The notes: generated by a model from the sequence alone, not told the origin. 64,000 bases of DNA from Sphingobium yanoikuyae (GCF_013001025.1 NZ_CP053021.1:2942001-3006000); one strand, 5' to 3'. Positions 37,905 to 47,368 are shown, numbered from the stretch's first letter. Translations and numbers: made by a program.

Positions 37905-38090
37905 TCAGTCTATCGCATCCTTGATTCCCTTGCCAGCCAGAAGGCCCAGAACAAGGAAGATCAGGAACAGGGCAATCGCGACGCCGAACAGCAATTTGGC
38001 GATGCCGACAAAGGTGCCGGCGGCGCCGCCGAAGCCGAGGACGGCGAGCACGGCCGCGATCACAAGGGCAATGATGGCAAGACGAATCAT
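37905..38090 (-). CDS. DUF1328 family small membrane protein
   Basis: A 61-residue protein made of two hydrophobic helices separated by GFGGAAGTFVGIAK, the signature of DUF1328/YtjA-like proteins. AAGGAA stands six to eight bases before the ATG. Family members are often stress- or stationary-phase-induced; the role here is not established. Confidence 0.85.
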   Translation of the reverse strand: MIRLAIIALVIAAVLAVLGFGGAAGTFVGIAKLLFGVAIALFLIFLVLGLLAGKGIKDAID

Positions 38091-38161
38091 GGTGGGATTC
38101 CTTCCGTTTCTCTGATGTTTCCAAACGGAGGAAGGCGCGCATTGTTCCGCGCGCGCAGCGA

Positions 38162-39160
38162 TCAGACCCAGCCTTCAAGCACCTGATTGGGTGGGCGATG
38201 GCCATCGGCCCAGGTGCGGATATTGGCGATGACGCGCGCGCCGGTGGCATCGCGCCCCTCGAAGGTCGCCGAGCCGACATGGGGCAGCAGGGTGACGTTG
38301 GCGAGCGCGAGCAGCCGCGGATCGACCGCCGGCTCATGGGTGTAGACGTCAAGCCCGGCACCGGCAATCCGTGCTTCAGCGAGCGCAGCGATCAGTGCCG
38401 GCTCATCGGTGATTTCCGCGCGGGAGGTGTTGATGAGATAGGCGTCGGGCCGCATCAGGCCGATCCGCCGCGCATCGATCAGGCCACGGCTGTCGGCGTT
38501 GAGCGGACAATGGATCGACACGATGTCGCATTCGCGCAGCAGCGCGTCGAGATCGTCATGCCAGCTGGCCTCCAGCTCCTGCTCCACCTCGAACGGCAGG
38601 CGGTGGCGATTATGATAGGCGATGGAGAGGCCGAACGCCTTCGCGCGGCGGGCGACGGCGCGACCGATGCGACCCATGCCGATGAGGCCCAGCTTCTTGC
38701 CGCCGATGCGATGGCCGAGCATGCCCGACGGGCTCCAGCCATGCCATTGGCCCGAGCGCACCAGCTTCTCCCCCTCGGCCAGGCGGCGGGGCACGGAGAG
38801 GATCAGCGCCATGGTCATGTCGGCCGTGTCTTCGGTCAGCACGCCGGGCGTGTTGGTGACGATCACGCCCCTGGTCCGCGCGGCGGCGAGGTCGATATGG
38901 TCGACGCCGCTGCCGAAGCTGGCGATCAGTTGCAGCCGGTCGGGCGCGCCGGCGATCAGTTCCGCGTCGATCTGGTCACTGATGCAGGGCACCAGCACGT
39001 CGCACTGCGCCATGGCGGCGGCGAGTTCGGCCCGGTTCATGGGGATGTCGCCGGTGTTGAAGCTGGCGTCGAACAGTTCGGCCATGCGCGCCTCCACATT
39101 GGGGGGCAGGCGACGCGTCACGATGACGCGCGGCGTTGCGGGGCGCGGTTTCCTGGCCAT
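38162..39160 (-). CDS. D-2-hydroxyacid dehydrogenase (glycerate/hydroxypyruvate reductase type)
   Basis: A 332-residue NAD(P)-dependent dehydrogenase. The cofactor loop is GLIGMGRIGRAVA near residue 155. Catalytic residues are the arginine in NTSRAEITDEPAL, a downstream acidic residue and the histidine in LLPHVGSAT. The length is normal. Related enzymes reduce glyoxylate, hydroxypyruvate or similar acids. ATG 39160 is in a good position; the open frame extends 29 codons further. It is divergent from the SH3 protein gene. Confidence 0.88.
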   Translation of the reverse strand: MARKPRPATPRVIVTRRLPPNVEARMAELFDASFNTGDIPMNRAELAAAMAQCDVLVPCISDQIDAELIAGAPDRLQLIASFGSGVDHIDLAAARTRGVIVTNTPGVLTEDTADMTMALILSVPRRLAEGEKLVRSGQWHGWSPSGMLGHRIGGKKLGLIGMGRIGRAVARRAKAFGLSIAYHNRHRLPFEVEQELEASWHDDLDALLRECDIVSIHCPLNADSRGLIDARRIGLMRPDAYLINTSRAEITDEPALIAALAEARIAGAGLDVYTHEPAVDPRLLALANVTLLPHVGSATFEGRDATGARVIANIRTWADGHRPPNQVLEGWV

Positions 39161-39289
39161 AGCATGGCCGCTATTCCCGCCTGCCCCGCCGGTCAAGCGG
39201 ATATGCGGCTGCCTGCGATTGAAAGCTTGTCGCGACCGGCCGGACAAGCGTATGGAAAGACCATGGGTGATATGGGCAAAGGGTCGGGC

Positions 39290-39760
39290 ATGAAGCGCCT
39301 GCTGCTGGGCGCGGGCATGATCGCGACACTGACCAATATGAGCGGCGCGGCGGCGGCCCCGGCCAAGCCGGTGCCCTATTGGGCATCACTGTCGCACGAC
39401 GAGGCGCGGATGCGCGTCGGCCCCAGCCTCGATTACCCGTCCAACTGGGTCTATCAGCGCCGCGACCTGCCGGTGAAGGTGGTGCAGGTGCTGGGCCTGT
39501 GGCGCAAGGTGGAAGACCCTGACGGTGCCCAGGGCTGGATGCATGTCCGCCTGCTGAGCGATACCGCCACGGCGATCGTCACCGCAGCGCAAGCACCGAT
39601 GCACGAGGGCGCGAGCGAAACCAGCCGCACCCTGTTCCGCGCCGAAAAGGGCGTGGTCGGCCGGATCGGTTCCTGCTCGAGCGGCTGGTGCGCATTCGAC
39701 GTGAAGGGCCAGAAGGGCTTCGTGAAGGCGAGCGACGTGTGGGGCGCCACCAGCGGCTGA
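39290..39760 (+). CDS. Exported SH3-domain protein
   Basis: A 156-residue exported protein with a signal peptide (LLLGAGMIATLTNMSGAAAA). It contains two bacterial SH3-like (DUF1058-type) units, the first around MRVGPSLDYPSNWVYQRRDLPV and the second ending GSCSSGWCAFDVKGQKGFV. Such proteins bind peptides of the cell wall or partner enzymes. I chose ATG 39290 as the start because it begins directly with the signal peptide; 39263 and 39272 are alternatives. Confidence 0.78.
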   Translation: MKRLLLGAGMIATLTNMSGAAAAPAKPVPYWASLSHDEARMRVGPSLDYPSNWVYQRRDLPVKVVQVLGLWRKVEDPDGAQGWMHVRLLSDTATAIVTAAQAPMHEGASETSRTLFRAEKGVVGRIGSCSSGWCAFDVKGQKGFVKASDVWGATSG

Positions 39761-40081
39761 ACCCGGCCCGGCAAAAATAGGAAATGCCGCGCTTAACTTC
39801 GCATATTTCCCGCACATCCTGACATTTTCGTGCCGATGATGGAAATTATCGTGCGAGGCCGAGGACGCGCGCGGACGATGGGAAAGAGCCGGCGACGGTA
39901 TAGCGGAAAGCCGGCGCTGTAGGACAGACGCCACGGCCCCGGCGCCATCGCCCCTAAGGATTTTCCGCCATCGGCGATCCGGAATAGCCCGATTGTTTCG
40001 CACCCGACATCGCCCTAGCAATCCGTTTGTCGCAGCTCGCCGGGATTGGCCCCGACATCTGCCTGGACATGGGGGACAGCG
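39761..40081. other. Spacer of 321 bp before the Tat-exported protein gene
   Basis: I see no gene or strong terminator. It is expected to carry the promoter of the Ppx/GppA-like and CAP gene pair. Short purine-rich and GC-rich stretches are present, but no motif is clear enough to name. Confidence 0.5.
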
Positions 40082-41233
40082 ATGGCTTGGAGCAGGCGCG
40101 CATTCATCGGCGCAACGGCAGCATCGGTCACAGGCCTGTCCCTGATACCGGGCCTGATACCAGCCAGGGCGAATGCGCAGGCGAACCGGCAAAAAACCTA
40201 TGGCGTCGTCGAAATCCGACGAGGCGGAATGAGCGTCGCAGCCTACCGGTTCGACCGTGACCAACTGGGCCAACGCAGGCTTTCGGGCTTCGAGCGCATG
40301 GCGCCGGAGCCCAGCGGCAAGGCGTTCGTCGAAACCGAACTGGCAAGCCCACTCGGCCCCGCAGCGGATGACGCCATGGCCGCCCAGAGCGTCGAGATCG
40401 TGGCCGGCCATATCGATCGGCTGAAGTCCCAGCATGGTTTGCAGACCGGCGACATTGCCGTACTGGTTTCAGGCGGCCTGATCGATTTCGCGCCAGGCCG
40501 GGTGGAGCAGTTCGTCGCCGCCCTTCCCGCACGAACGGGCATCACCCCCGAAATCATCTCGATCAAGGATCAGGCACGGCTGGGCTATGACAGGATCGTG
40601 CGCCCCGCCGACCGCCGCAATGTGATGCACGTCAACATCGCCAGCGGCACGATCAAGGGCGGCTATTATGACCAGCATGGCCAGTTTGTCGCCCTTTCGG
40701 CGCCCTATGGACCCAAGACGATGGCCGGCGCGGTCAAGCTTCGCTGGCCGGACGTCCGCACCGCCACTGTCAGTCAAAGGGCATCGGAATTTTACGGCGA
40801 CACCGTGGCCCCGGTGCTGGCGCCACAGATTGCAACGGAACCCCCACCCCGGCAACGCCCGACCGTCTATCTGACGGGAGGGATCGTGACGGCAACCGCT
40901 GTGATTTTCCGCCCGAAGGCCATTCTCCAGCCTCATCAATGGGTAGAGATGCAACCCGATGATTTTGCGAAGCTGCTCGGCCTAATCGCAAGCGGCACCC
41001 CTTATGGTGGGCCATTACCCGCGACCCTGACCGGCGAGGAAGGCGACCGCGTGCGCGACGCCCTGCGCCGGGTGCGGAACAGCTTCAACCCGCACGAGAT
41101 GGCCGCCGGGGCGGCCATCGGCGATGGGCTGGCGCGGCAGCTGCGCTTTGACCAGCGGACCAGGCTGGCGCTGCCCCAATTGGCTGGCACCCAGATCTGG
41201 GTCTCGCAATATCTGCTCGAAAAATTCGGCTAA
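40082..41233 (+). CDS. Tat-exported protein with a Ppx/GppA-like fold
   Basis: A 383-residue protein with a twin-arginine signal (SRRAFIGATAAS). The mature part shows an actin-like ATPase/Ppx-GppA pattern: a first strand YGVVEIRRGGMSVAAY, a central GITPEIISIKDQARLGYDRIV like the EEAR segment of exopolyphosphatases, and HVNIASGTIKGGYY like the second phosphate loop. The key acidic residues are replaced (Gln where Ppx has its catalytic Glu, Asn where the loop Asp lies), so it may bind rather than hydrolyse. This is my inference; the family should be confirmed. Its stop overlaps an ATG in the next frame, and a CAP-domain gene follows. Confidence 0.55.
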   Translation: MAWSRRAFIGATAASVTGLSLIPGLIPARANAQANRQKTYGVVEIRRGGMSVAAYRFDRDQLGQRRLSGFERMAPEPSGKAFVETELASPLGPAADDAMAAQSVEIVAGHIDRLKSQHGLQTGDIAVLVSGGLIDFAPGRVEQFVAALPARTGITPEIISIKDQARLGYDRIVRPADRRNVMHVNIASGTIKGGYYDQHGQFVALSAPYGPKTMAGAVKLRWPDVRTATVSQRASEFYGDTVAPVLAPQIATEPPPRQRPTVYLTGGIVTATAVIFRPKAILQPHQWVEMQPDDFAKLLGLIASGTPYGGPLPATLTGEEGDRVRDALRRVRNSFNPHEMAAGAAIGDGLARQLRFDQRTRLALPQLAGTQIWVSQYLLEKFG

Positions 41234-41271
41234 TGCCCCGCGCGATCTACCATCAGAGCAAGGAGAAGTTT

Positions 41272-41808
41272 ATGATGCTGGAGCTTCTCACGCGCCCCTC
41301 GATACAGCGGTCAGCCGCCATTCTGCTGGGCCTTATCGCGGCATCACCGGTACAGGCGCAGAACCGGCTCGACAATTTCGACCAGCGCGTCCTGGCCGCC
41401 CATAATGCGGAGCGTGGCCAGATTGGCGTGCCGAACCTTAGCTGGAGCCCGGCGCTCGCCGCCGATGCGGCGCGATGGGGCGCCAATCTCCAGACGCTAA
41501 GCGATCTCGAACATGATGGCTCGCTGGTCGCAGAGGGCGAGAATCTGTGGCGGGGCAGCAAGGGCGCCTATACGCCCGAAGACATGGTCACCATGTGGAT
41601 CGACGAGAAGGCAGCGTTCAAGAATGGCGTGTTCACCGATGTCAGCACATCGGGCCAGTGGGAAGATGTCGGCCATTATACCCAGCTGATCTGGCGCGAC
41701 ACGACACAGGTGGGATGTGCGCTCGTCACCGTCGCCAGCGGCGAGGATGAGATACTGGTCTGCCGCTATCTCGACGGCGGCAATGTCACCGGCCAGATGA
41801 CCTACTAA
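41272..41808 (+). CDS. CAP (SCP/PR1) domain protein, exported
   Basis: A 178-residue secreted protein. Its signal peptide (SAAILLGLIAASPVQAQ) is followed by a CAP domain with the usual signatures: VLAAHNAERGQIGVPNL, then WEDVGHYTQLIWRDTTQVGCAL and a terminal VCRYLDGGNVTGQ. CAP proteins act outside the cytoplasm as small-molecule binders or peptidase-like proteins. AAGGAG with six-base spacing decides ATG 41272. It is 38 bp after the Tat-exported gene, so the two are probably co-transcribed. Confidence 0.9.
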   Translation: MMLELLTRPSIQRSAAILLGLIAASPVQAQNRLDNFDQRVLAAHNAERGQIGVPNLSWSPALAADAARWGANLQTLSDLEHDGSLVAEGENLWRGSKGAYTPEDMVTMWIDEKAAFKNGVFTDVSTSGQWEDVGHYTQLIWRDTTQVGCALVTVASGEDEILVCRYLDGGNVTGQMTY

Positions 41809-41921
41809 TCGCGCGTGATCATGCGGCGCCTGTCGTGCAGGGAGGACAGCATTTCCGTCGGAAGTCGACCGTGGCCGGGAACCAGAGGCGGCGCCTTTCC
41901 CGGTTAATCGAATGGGTCGGC

Positions 41922-41967
41922 AGGTCGCGCCATGGACTGCCCTTTCGAACAGTCCACAGCACGACCT
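41922..41967. other. Symmetric stem-loop with an internal loop
   Basis: Arms AGGTCG-N5-TGGACTG and CAGTCCA-N5-CGACCT enclose a 10-base loop. It lies in the 250-bp spacer after the CAP gene, with no T run. It may be an RNA structure or a remnant of a repeat. Confidence 0.4.
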
Positions 41968-42058
41968 CCATGAATAGCTGATTGTTCCTGCCGCTGCGTC
42001 CGGGGGCAGTTTGCCCAGATAGTGCGCTTCTATCGTCGCCCAGCTGGATTCACGGCCC

Positions 42059-42256
42059 CTAGAACAGGCCGCCGTCTATATCCGGCTCGGGGCTGTCTTG
42101 CATGCCTCTGGTCTGGATGGCCATTTCGACTTCGCCCGCCAGCAGGGCGGCGTCGTTGCCGGTGAAGCCGCTTTCGGCATCGATCAGATCATCTAGTTTG
42201 AAGCGGGCGGCAAACATCTGGAACCGCTCGAGGGCTTCATTCAGTTCATCGGGCAT
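42059..42256 (-). CDS. Small helical protein of unknown function
   Basis: A 65-residue acidic, soluble protein beginning MPDELNEALERFQMF and ending DIDGGLF. An AGGAG lies seven to ten bases before the ATG, supporting a real gene. It looks all-helical. No family is recognised. An in-frame ATG 21 codons upstream is poorer. Confidence 0.65.
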   Translation of the reverse strand: MPDELNEALERFQMFAARFKLDDLIDAESGFTGNDAALLAGEVEMAIQTRGMQDSPEPDIDGGLF

Positions 42257-42385
42257 GGGGCCTCTCCTATATCGCGGTTGCGTCCTGCCCCAACGAGGCG
42301 GGGTCGCCTTTGGTGCCATGCCCCCCGCATTTTGCCGGCAGATGTGCGCGGCATGAAAAAGGGAGCCGTGGCCCCCTTCCCCATC

Positions 42386-43699
42386 TTACCATTCATAGGC
42401 CTTGGGCAGGCTGCCCTCGGCCGGGGTGGCGTAGCGGTCGCGCAGCTTGGTCTGGCGATTGTCGATCGGCTGCTGGATGCCGTCGATCCACACCGCGACC
42501 GGCGCCGATTCCATTTCCAGCGGGTCGCCGTCCCAGATCACCACATCGCCCGCCTTGCCGGCCTTGAGCGAGCCGATCCGGTCGCCCAGCCCCATCGCCT
42601 CGGCCGGGGCGGAAGTGATGCTGCGCAGCGCCTGGCCCCAGCTGAGGCCAGTGGCGCCCGGCACCTTGTTGAGGGCGACCATATTGCCCGCCTGCTGGGT
42701 GGCGAGGCGCAGTTGCAGCGCTTCGTCCCGGTCCATCAGGCCCATGGCGACGGGCACGCCGGCCTTGACCATGCGGCCGACATTGCTCTGGGTCGCGGCC
42801 AGCTTCTCGAAGCTGGAGGGCAGGTCGTCGAGCCCGCCGGCGATCACCGGCACCTTGGCGGCGGCGATCTGGCTGGCGACCATCCAGCCCTCGGTCGCGC
42901 CGGCGAGGATCAGTTTCAGCGCCGGGAAGTCCTTCCGGAGCGCCAGCACGCCGAGAATGTCGCGCGCGCTTTCGACATGGATCATCAGCGGCATGGCGCC
43001 GGTGACGACCGGGACCAGCGCCTCGGCATCGACCCGGTTGAGCAGCGCGTCCTTCGACCGGCCATCATAGCTGGCCGGGGCCCTGGCATAATCCTGCGCC
43101 TCGCGCAGCATCATCTTGAAGGTGAGGTAAGCCGCCGGTCGGCTGCCGCCGGCATCCTCCGCCCCCTCTTCGCCCATCTCGACATATTGGAAGGCGCGCG
43201 CCTTGGTGATCGGGTCCATATCGGCACCCAGATCGACCACCGCGCCCTGCCCGGCAAAGATGCCGTTGCCGGTCGCGGGCACGACCACCGCGCGGGTCAC
43301 GCCGGCGGTGCGGCTGATCGCGATCGGATTGGCGAGCGGGTTGATCGCCGGCGCAACATCGATCGCGGCCGAGAAGGGCGTGCGGGCGTTGATGTCGTTG
43401 GTTTCCTTGACGCCGGGCACTTCGGCCAGGCCGACGCGCGAGAAGCCCGAGACGATGCCGGGCGTCACCCATTTGCCGCTGGCGTCGATGGTCTTGGCGC
43501 CGGCCGGCACGGCGACGCCGGCCCCGGCGGCCACCACCTTGCCCGCGGAAATGACCACGGTGCCATTCTGGATCGGTTCCGACCCGTCCCCGATCGCCAG
43601 GGTGGCGCCGGTAATCGCGATGGTCTGGGCCAGGGCCATGGGCGAGGCGGCAATGGCGAGCAGCGCGGCGGCGGCGCGGATTGCGGTCTTCATCGTCAT
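42386..43699 (-). CDS. Amidohydrolase-family protein lacking the metal HxH motif
   Basis: A 437-residue exported protein (signal peptide ending MALAQ) with the two-part fold of the amidohydrolase superfamily. The N-terminal beta part, with GTVVISAGKVVAAGAG and DASGKWVTPG, is typical. The strand after VTPG should carry a metal-binding HxH; here it reads GIVSGFSRVG. Few other histidines are in the barrel. Canonical catalysis is therefore unlikely. The 4-bp overlap (ATGA) with the upstream amidohydrolase shows co-translation. It may be an accessory subunit or a structural partner. Confidence 0.8.
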   Translation of the reverse strand: MTMKTAIRAAAALLAIAASPMALAQTIAITGATLAIGDGSEPIQNGTVVISAGKVVAAGAGVAVPAGAKTIDASGKWVTPGIVSGFSRVGLAEVPGVKETNDINARTPFSAAIDVAPAINPLANPIAISRTAGVTRAVVVPATGNGIFAGQGAVVDLGADMDPITKARAFQYVEMGEEGAEDAGGSRPAAYLTFKMMLREAQDYARAPASYDGRSKDALLNRVDAEALVPVVTGAMPLMIHVESARDILGVLALRKDFPALKLILAGATEGWMVASQIAAAKVPVIAGGLDDLPSSFEKLAATQSNVGRMVKAGVPVAMGLMDRDEALQLRLATQQAGNMVALNKVPGATGLSWGQALRSITSAPAEAMGLGDRIGSLKAGKAGDVVIWDGDPLEMESAPVAVWIDGIQQPIDNRQTKLRDRYATPAEGSLPKAYEW

Positions 43700-45099
43700 T
43701 TCACGTCTCCCGCGCCGATCTGGCCGAGTTCGAAGTCGGTTACCGGGCGCCGCTTGGGATCATTGGCGTCATAGAGCAGGGCGCCGTCGACCCAGACCTT
43801 TTCCGGCCGGGTATAGGTGCTGAACGGATTGCCGTTCCACAGCACGACGTCGGCCATCTTGCCGACCTTCAGGCTGCCGGTCTGGTCGGCGATGCCCATC
43901 GCCTTGGCCGGGTTGATGGCGAGCCAGGTCCAGGCGATCTCGTCAGGGATATTCAGCCCCATGCGACGGCCCGCGCCCAATGCCTTGGCCGCTTCCTGGT
44001 TCAGCCGCTGGATGCCATTTTCGTCATCGGAATGGACGATGGCGCAGGCGCCGGCCTGGTGGACGAGCGGGACATTTTCCTTGATCCCGTCATAGGCTTC
44101 CATCTTGAAGCCATACCAGTCGCCCCACATGGCGGCGCAGATGCCGTTCTCGCGCAGCAAATCGGCGATCTTGTAGGCCTCGACCGCGTGGTGGAAGGCG
44201 GTGACCTTGTAGCCGAACTCCTTCGACATATCGATCACATTGGCCATCTCGTCGGCGCGGTAGCAATGGTTCTGGACCAGGATCTTGCCTTCCAGCGCAT
44301 CGGCCAGCGTCTCCATGCCCAGGTCACGGGTCTGGTCCTTACCGGCGGCGCGCTTCTTCTGATATTCGCGCGCCTTGATCCAGGTCTGGCGATCGACCGC
44401 CATATTGCCCATGCGGGTGCTGGGCTCGCGCCCCTTGGCGCCATAGACGCGCTTGGGGTTTTCGCCGCAGGCCATCTTCAGGCCATAGGGCGCGCCGGGG
44501 AACTTCATCCCCTGCATGGTGCGGGCCTGGACATTCTTCAGGATCACGCTGCGACCGCCGAACAGATTGCCCGAGCCGGGCAGGATCTGAAGCGTGGTGA
44601 CGCCGCCATTGGCAAGTGCGCGGCCGAAGCCGGGATCCTGCGGCCAGACCGAATGTTCGGCCCAGACATGGGGCGTGACCGGCGAGGTCATTTCATTGCC
44701 GTCCGAATGCGCCTCCACAGCAGGCGAGGGATAGACGCCCAGATGGCTGTGAATGTCGATGACGCCGGGCGTCACATATTTGCCGGTGCCGTCGAACACC
44801 GCGATGTCCGCCGGAATCGGCGTGTCGGGGCCACCGATCGAGGTGATCTTGCCACCCGACAGGAAGACGACGCCCTTGTCGATCCGTCCGCCCTCACCAT
44901 CGAAGATGGTCGCGCCGCGGATCGCGGTCGCCACGCCCGGATAGGGCTTGTAGGTCGAAGGATAGGGATTGTCCGGCTCGGCCGAACTGCCCTGGGACGC
45001 CGGTGCGGGCTGGTCCTTTTCCTTTTTGGCGACCGCCGGCGCGGTCATGCCGGTCGCGACCAGCGCCAGCCCCAGCAGCAGCTTGCTGCGTGCGTTCAT
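43696..45099 (-). CDS. Amidohydrolase family protein with metal motif
   Basis: A 467-residue exported amidohydrolase. Its signal peptide is followed by the N-terminal composite strand region and a metal site IDIHSHLG near residue 121. Further candidate ligands are in VQNHCYRADE, AFHHAVEA and VHSDDEN. It would hydrolyse amide or cyclic bonds of small peptides or imides in the periplasm. It lies between a peptide transporter gene upstream (4-bp overlap) and a metal-deficient paralogue downstream (4-bp overlap), which supports a peptide-handling operon. Confidence 0.87.
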   Translation of the reverse strand: MNARSKLLLGLALVATGMTAPAVAKKEKDQPAPASQGSSAEPDNPYPSTYKPYPGVATAIRGATIFDGEGGRIDKGVVFLSGGKITSIGGPDTPIPADIAVFDGTGKYVTPGVIDIHSHLGVYPSPAVEAHSDGNEMTSPVTPHVWAEHSVWPQDPGFGRALANGGVTTLQILPGSGNLFGGRSVILKNVQARTMQGMKFPGAPYGLKMACGENPKRVYGAKGREPSTRMGNMAVDRQTWIKAREYQKKRAAGKDQTRDLGMETLADALEGKILVQNHCYRADEMANVIDMSKEFGYKVTAFHHAVEAYKIADLLRENGICAAMWGDWYGFKMEAYDGIKENVPLVHQAGACAIVHSDDENGIQRLNQEAAKALGAGRRMGLNIPDEIAWTWLAINPAKAMGIADQTGSLKVGKMADVVLWNGNPFSTYTRPEKVWVDGALLYDANDPKRRPVTDFELGQIGAGDVK

Positions 45100-46625
45100 G
45101 CCTGTTTCCCCTTTTCAGCGGCAATGAGATCGAGATGCATCATGCGTTTCACATAGGGCGAGACCAGCAGCACCAGGCCGCCGACCACCACGGAAAACCA
45201 GCCGATGCGGCTGTAGACGTCCAGCACCTGGGTCACGTCGCCCGTCTCGCCGCTGCCGGTGGCGCGCGCGATCAGGCCGGCGATGAAATTGCCCGCGGCC
45301 ATCGCCAGGAACCAGGTGCCCATCACCAGCCCGACCATGTTCGACACCGACAGGCGCGTCATCGCCGACAGGCCGACCGGCGAGAAGCAGAGTTCCGCCA
45401 TGGTGTGGAGCAGATAGATGAGGAAGACGAAGATCACCGGCGTCAACGACTGCCCGGCCATCGCCGCGCCCGCGACCAGCACCAGGAAGCCGGCGCCGCA
45501 CAGGATGAGCCCGATGCCGAACTTGGCGGGCGAGGATGGCTCCAGCCGGCGCTTGTCGAGGAAGGTCCACAGCACCGCGAACAGCGGCGCGAGCAGGATG
45601 ATGTAGATGGAGTTGACCGACTGGAACAAAGAGGCCGGCACATCCCAGCCCAGGATGACGCGATCGACATTGCGGTCGGTGAAGATGTTGAGCGAGGAAC
45701 CGGTCTGTTCGAACAGGCCCCAGAAGAGCGGATTGAGGGCGATCAGGAAGAGCGCGGCGAACATCCGGTCGCGCTCCACCCTGGTCAGCACCGTGACCGA
45801 GCGCCAAAGGATGTAGGCGACCGTCAGGGCCGAGAAGATCAGCAGCGTATAGCCCAGCAGTTCGGCATAGCGGATGACCATCCAGATCGCCGCCACGCCC
45901 AGCGCGGCGCTGGCATAGATGGTCCATTCCTGCGAGATCGTGCCGATCGCCGGCGCGCGCAGCTTTTCCGGCGCGGGCGGCTCGCCCTTGCCCAGCAGCC
46001 AGGGCCGCAGCCAGACGAACATGACGAGGCCGAGCAGCATGCCGACGCCGGCGGCGCCGAAGCCCCAGCTCCAGCCCCACAGCTCGCCCAGCAGGCCGCA
46101 GACAATCGGTCCGCTGGCGCCGCCCAGGTTGATGCCCATGTAGAAGATGGAGAAGGCCGGGTCGCGGCGATGATCGTCACGGGCATAAAGTTCGCCCACC
46201 AGCACCGAGATATTGGCCTTCAGGAAGCCGGTGCCGACGATGATGCTGGCCAGCGCCAGATAGAAGCCGTTGAGATAGAAGGCATCCTGTCCCCCCGGCC
46301 CTTCGGTGATGGCGATCAGGAAATGGCCGATGGCGATGAATACGCCGCCCACCAGCACCGCCTTGCGCGGGCCAAGGAACCGGTCGGCCAGATAGCCGCC
46401 TATCACCGGGGTGATATAGACCAGCGAGGTATAGGCGCCGTAGAGGATATAGGCCTTGTCCTCGCCGAACAGGAAATGTTTGGTGAGGTAGAAAATCAGG
46501 ATGGCACGCATGCCATAATAGGAAAAACGTTCCCACATTTCCGCGAAGAACAGCAGGAACAGGCCGCGCGGATGGCCGAGCCAGGTCTTGCCTGCCTCCG
46601 CCGGTACGGTGATTGCGGTCGCCAT
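45096..46625 (-). CDS. Peptide MFS transporter (POT/PTR2 family)
   Basis: A 509-residue inner-membrane proton-coupled oligopeptide transporter. The first helix carries the family ExxER-type motif (FFAEMWERFSYYGMRA). Segments such as GGYLADRFLGPRKAVLVGG fit the MFS loop between helices 2 and 3. About 12-14 hydrophobic helices are visible. It is the first gene of the operon with the two amidohydrolase-family genes. Together they could take up and process peptides or peptide-like compounds. Confidence 0.92.
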   Translation of the reverse strand: MATAITVPAEAGKTWLGHPRGLFLLFFAEMWERFSYYGMRAILIFYLTKHFLFGEDKAYILYGAYTSLVYITPVIGGYLADRFLGPRKAVLVGGVFIAIGHFLIAITEGPGGQDAFYLNGFYLALASIIVGTGFLKANISVLVGELYARDDHRRDPAFSIFYMGINLGGASGPIVCGLLGELWGWSWGFGAAGVGMLLGLVMFVWLRPWLLGKGEPPAPEKLRAPAIGTISQEWTIYASAALGVAAIWMVIRYAELLGYTLLIFSALTVAYILWRSVTVLTRVERDRMFAALFLIALNPLFWGLFEQTGSSLNIFTDRNVDRVILGWDVPASLFQSVNSIYIILLAPLFAVLWTFLDKRRLEPSSPAKFGIGLILCGAGFLVLVAGAAMAGQSLTPVIFVFLIYLLHTMAELCFSPVGLSAMTRLSVSNMVGLVMGTWFLAMAAGNFIAGLIARATGSGETGDVTQVLDVYSRIGWFSVVVGGLVLLVSPYVKRMMHLDLIAAEKGKQA

Positions 46626-46789
46626 CGGACCCCCTTGAAATTGTCTTTTTGTGCCGGCCGGCGAAAGCGGCGGCGTTATGGCACGGACCCTAGAGGGGAA
46701 AGGTGGGCAGAGTCAAAGAGGGGCTGAAGCGATAGGAAGTGCGCCCTTCGCCCTTGCGCCCGGCGGCAAAGCGTCCCATTTGGCAACCG

Positions 46790-47368
46790 ATGTTCAACGA
46801 CCTTTCCAGCCCCCTCACCCTGCTGCAGACCCGCCGTTCCGGCAAGCCGCGCGACCTGATCGCGCCCGGCCCGGACGATGCGCAGCTGCGCCAGATCCTC
46901 GAAGTCGCGCTGCGCACGCCCGATCATGGCAAGCTGGCGCCCTGGCGCTTCGTGATCGTGCCGCAGGACAAAAGGGAAAAGCTGGCCGCGCTGCTGGAGG
47001 CCGCCTATCGCGCCGAGAAGCCGGAGGCCGGGCGGCTGGAGATCGAGGCGATGCACCAGTTCGCGCATCAGGCGCCGACCCTGGTGGTGGCGCTGTCCAA
47101 GCCGATCGCGGGCAGCAAGATCCCGGTCTGGGAACAGGAATTGTCAGCCGGCGCCGCGATCATGAACCTGTTGCACGCCACCCATGCGCTGGGCTTTGCC
47201 GGCGGCTGGCTGACCGGATGGCCGAGCTTCAATGACGATGTGCGCGACGCCTTTGGCAGCGCGGACGAGCGGCTGGCCGGATTCGTCTTCATCGGCACGC
47301 CCTCACGCGCGCTGGAAGAACGGCCTCGGCCAGATTATAACGATATCGTATCGACATGGGACAGATAA
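46790..47368 (+). CDS. Nitroreductase family protein (YdjA-like)
   Basis: A 192-residue FMN enzyme. The opening TRRSGKPRDLIAPGP and PDHGKLAPWRFVIV segments match the small nitroreductase group of YdjA type. The C-terminal part contains GFAGGWLTGWPS, which lines the flavin site in this family. It is expected to be a dimer using NAD(P)H to reduce nitro or quinone compounds. The start at 46790 directly precedes the conserved core. Confidence 0.9.
   Translation: MFNDLSSPLTLLQTRRSGKPRDLIAPGPDDAQLRQILEVALRTPDHGKLAPWRFVIVPQDKREKLAALLEAAYRAEKPEAGRLEIEAMHQFAHQAPTLVVALSKPIAGSKIPVWEQELSAGAAIMNLLHATHALGFAGGWLTGWPSFNDDVRDAFGSADERLAGFVFIGTPSRALEERPRPDYNDIVSTWDR

Noticed and set aside
45003..46727. A 574-codon plus-strand frame opposite the POT transporter
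   Set aside because: Antisense shadow; membrane helices and family motif read on the minus strand.
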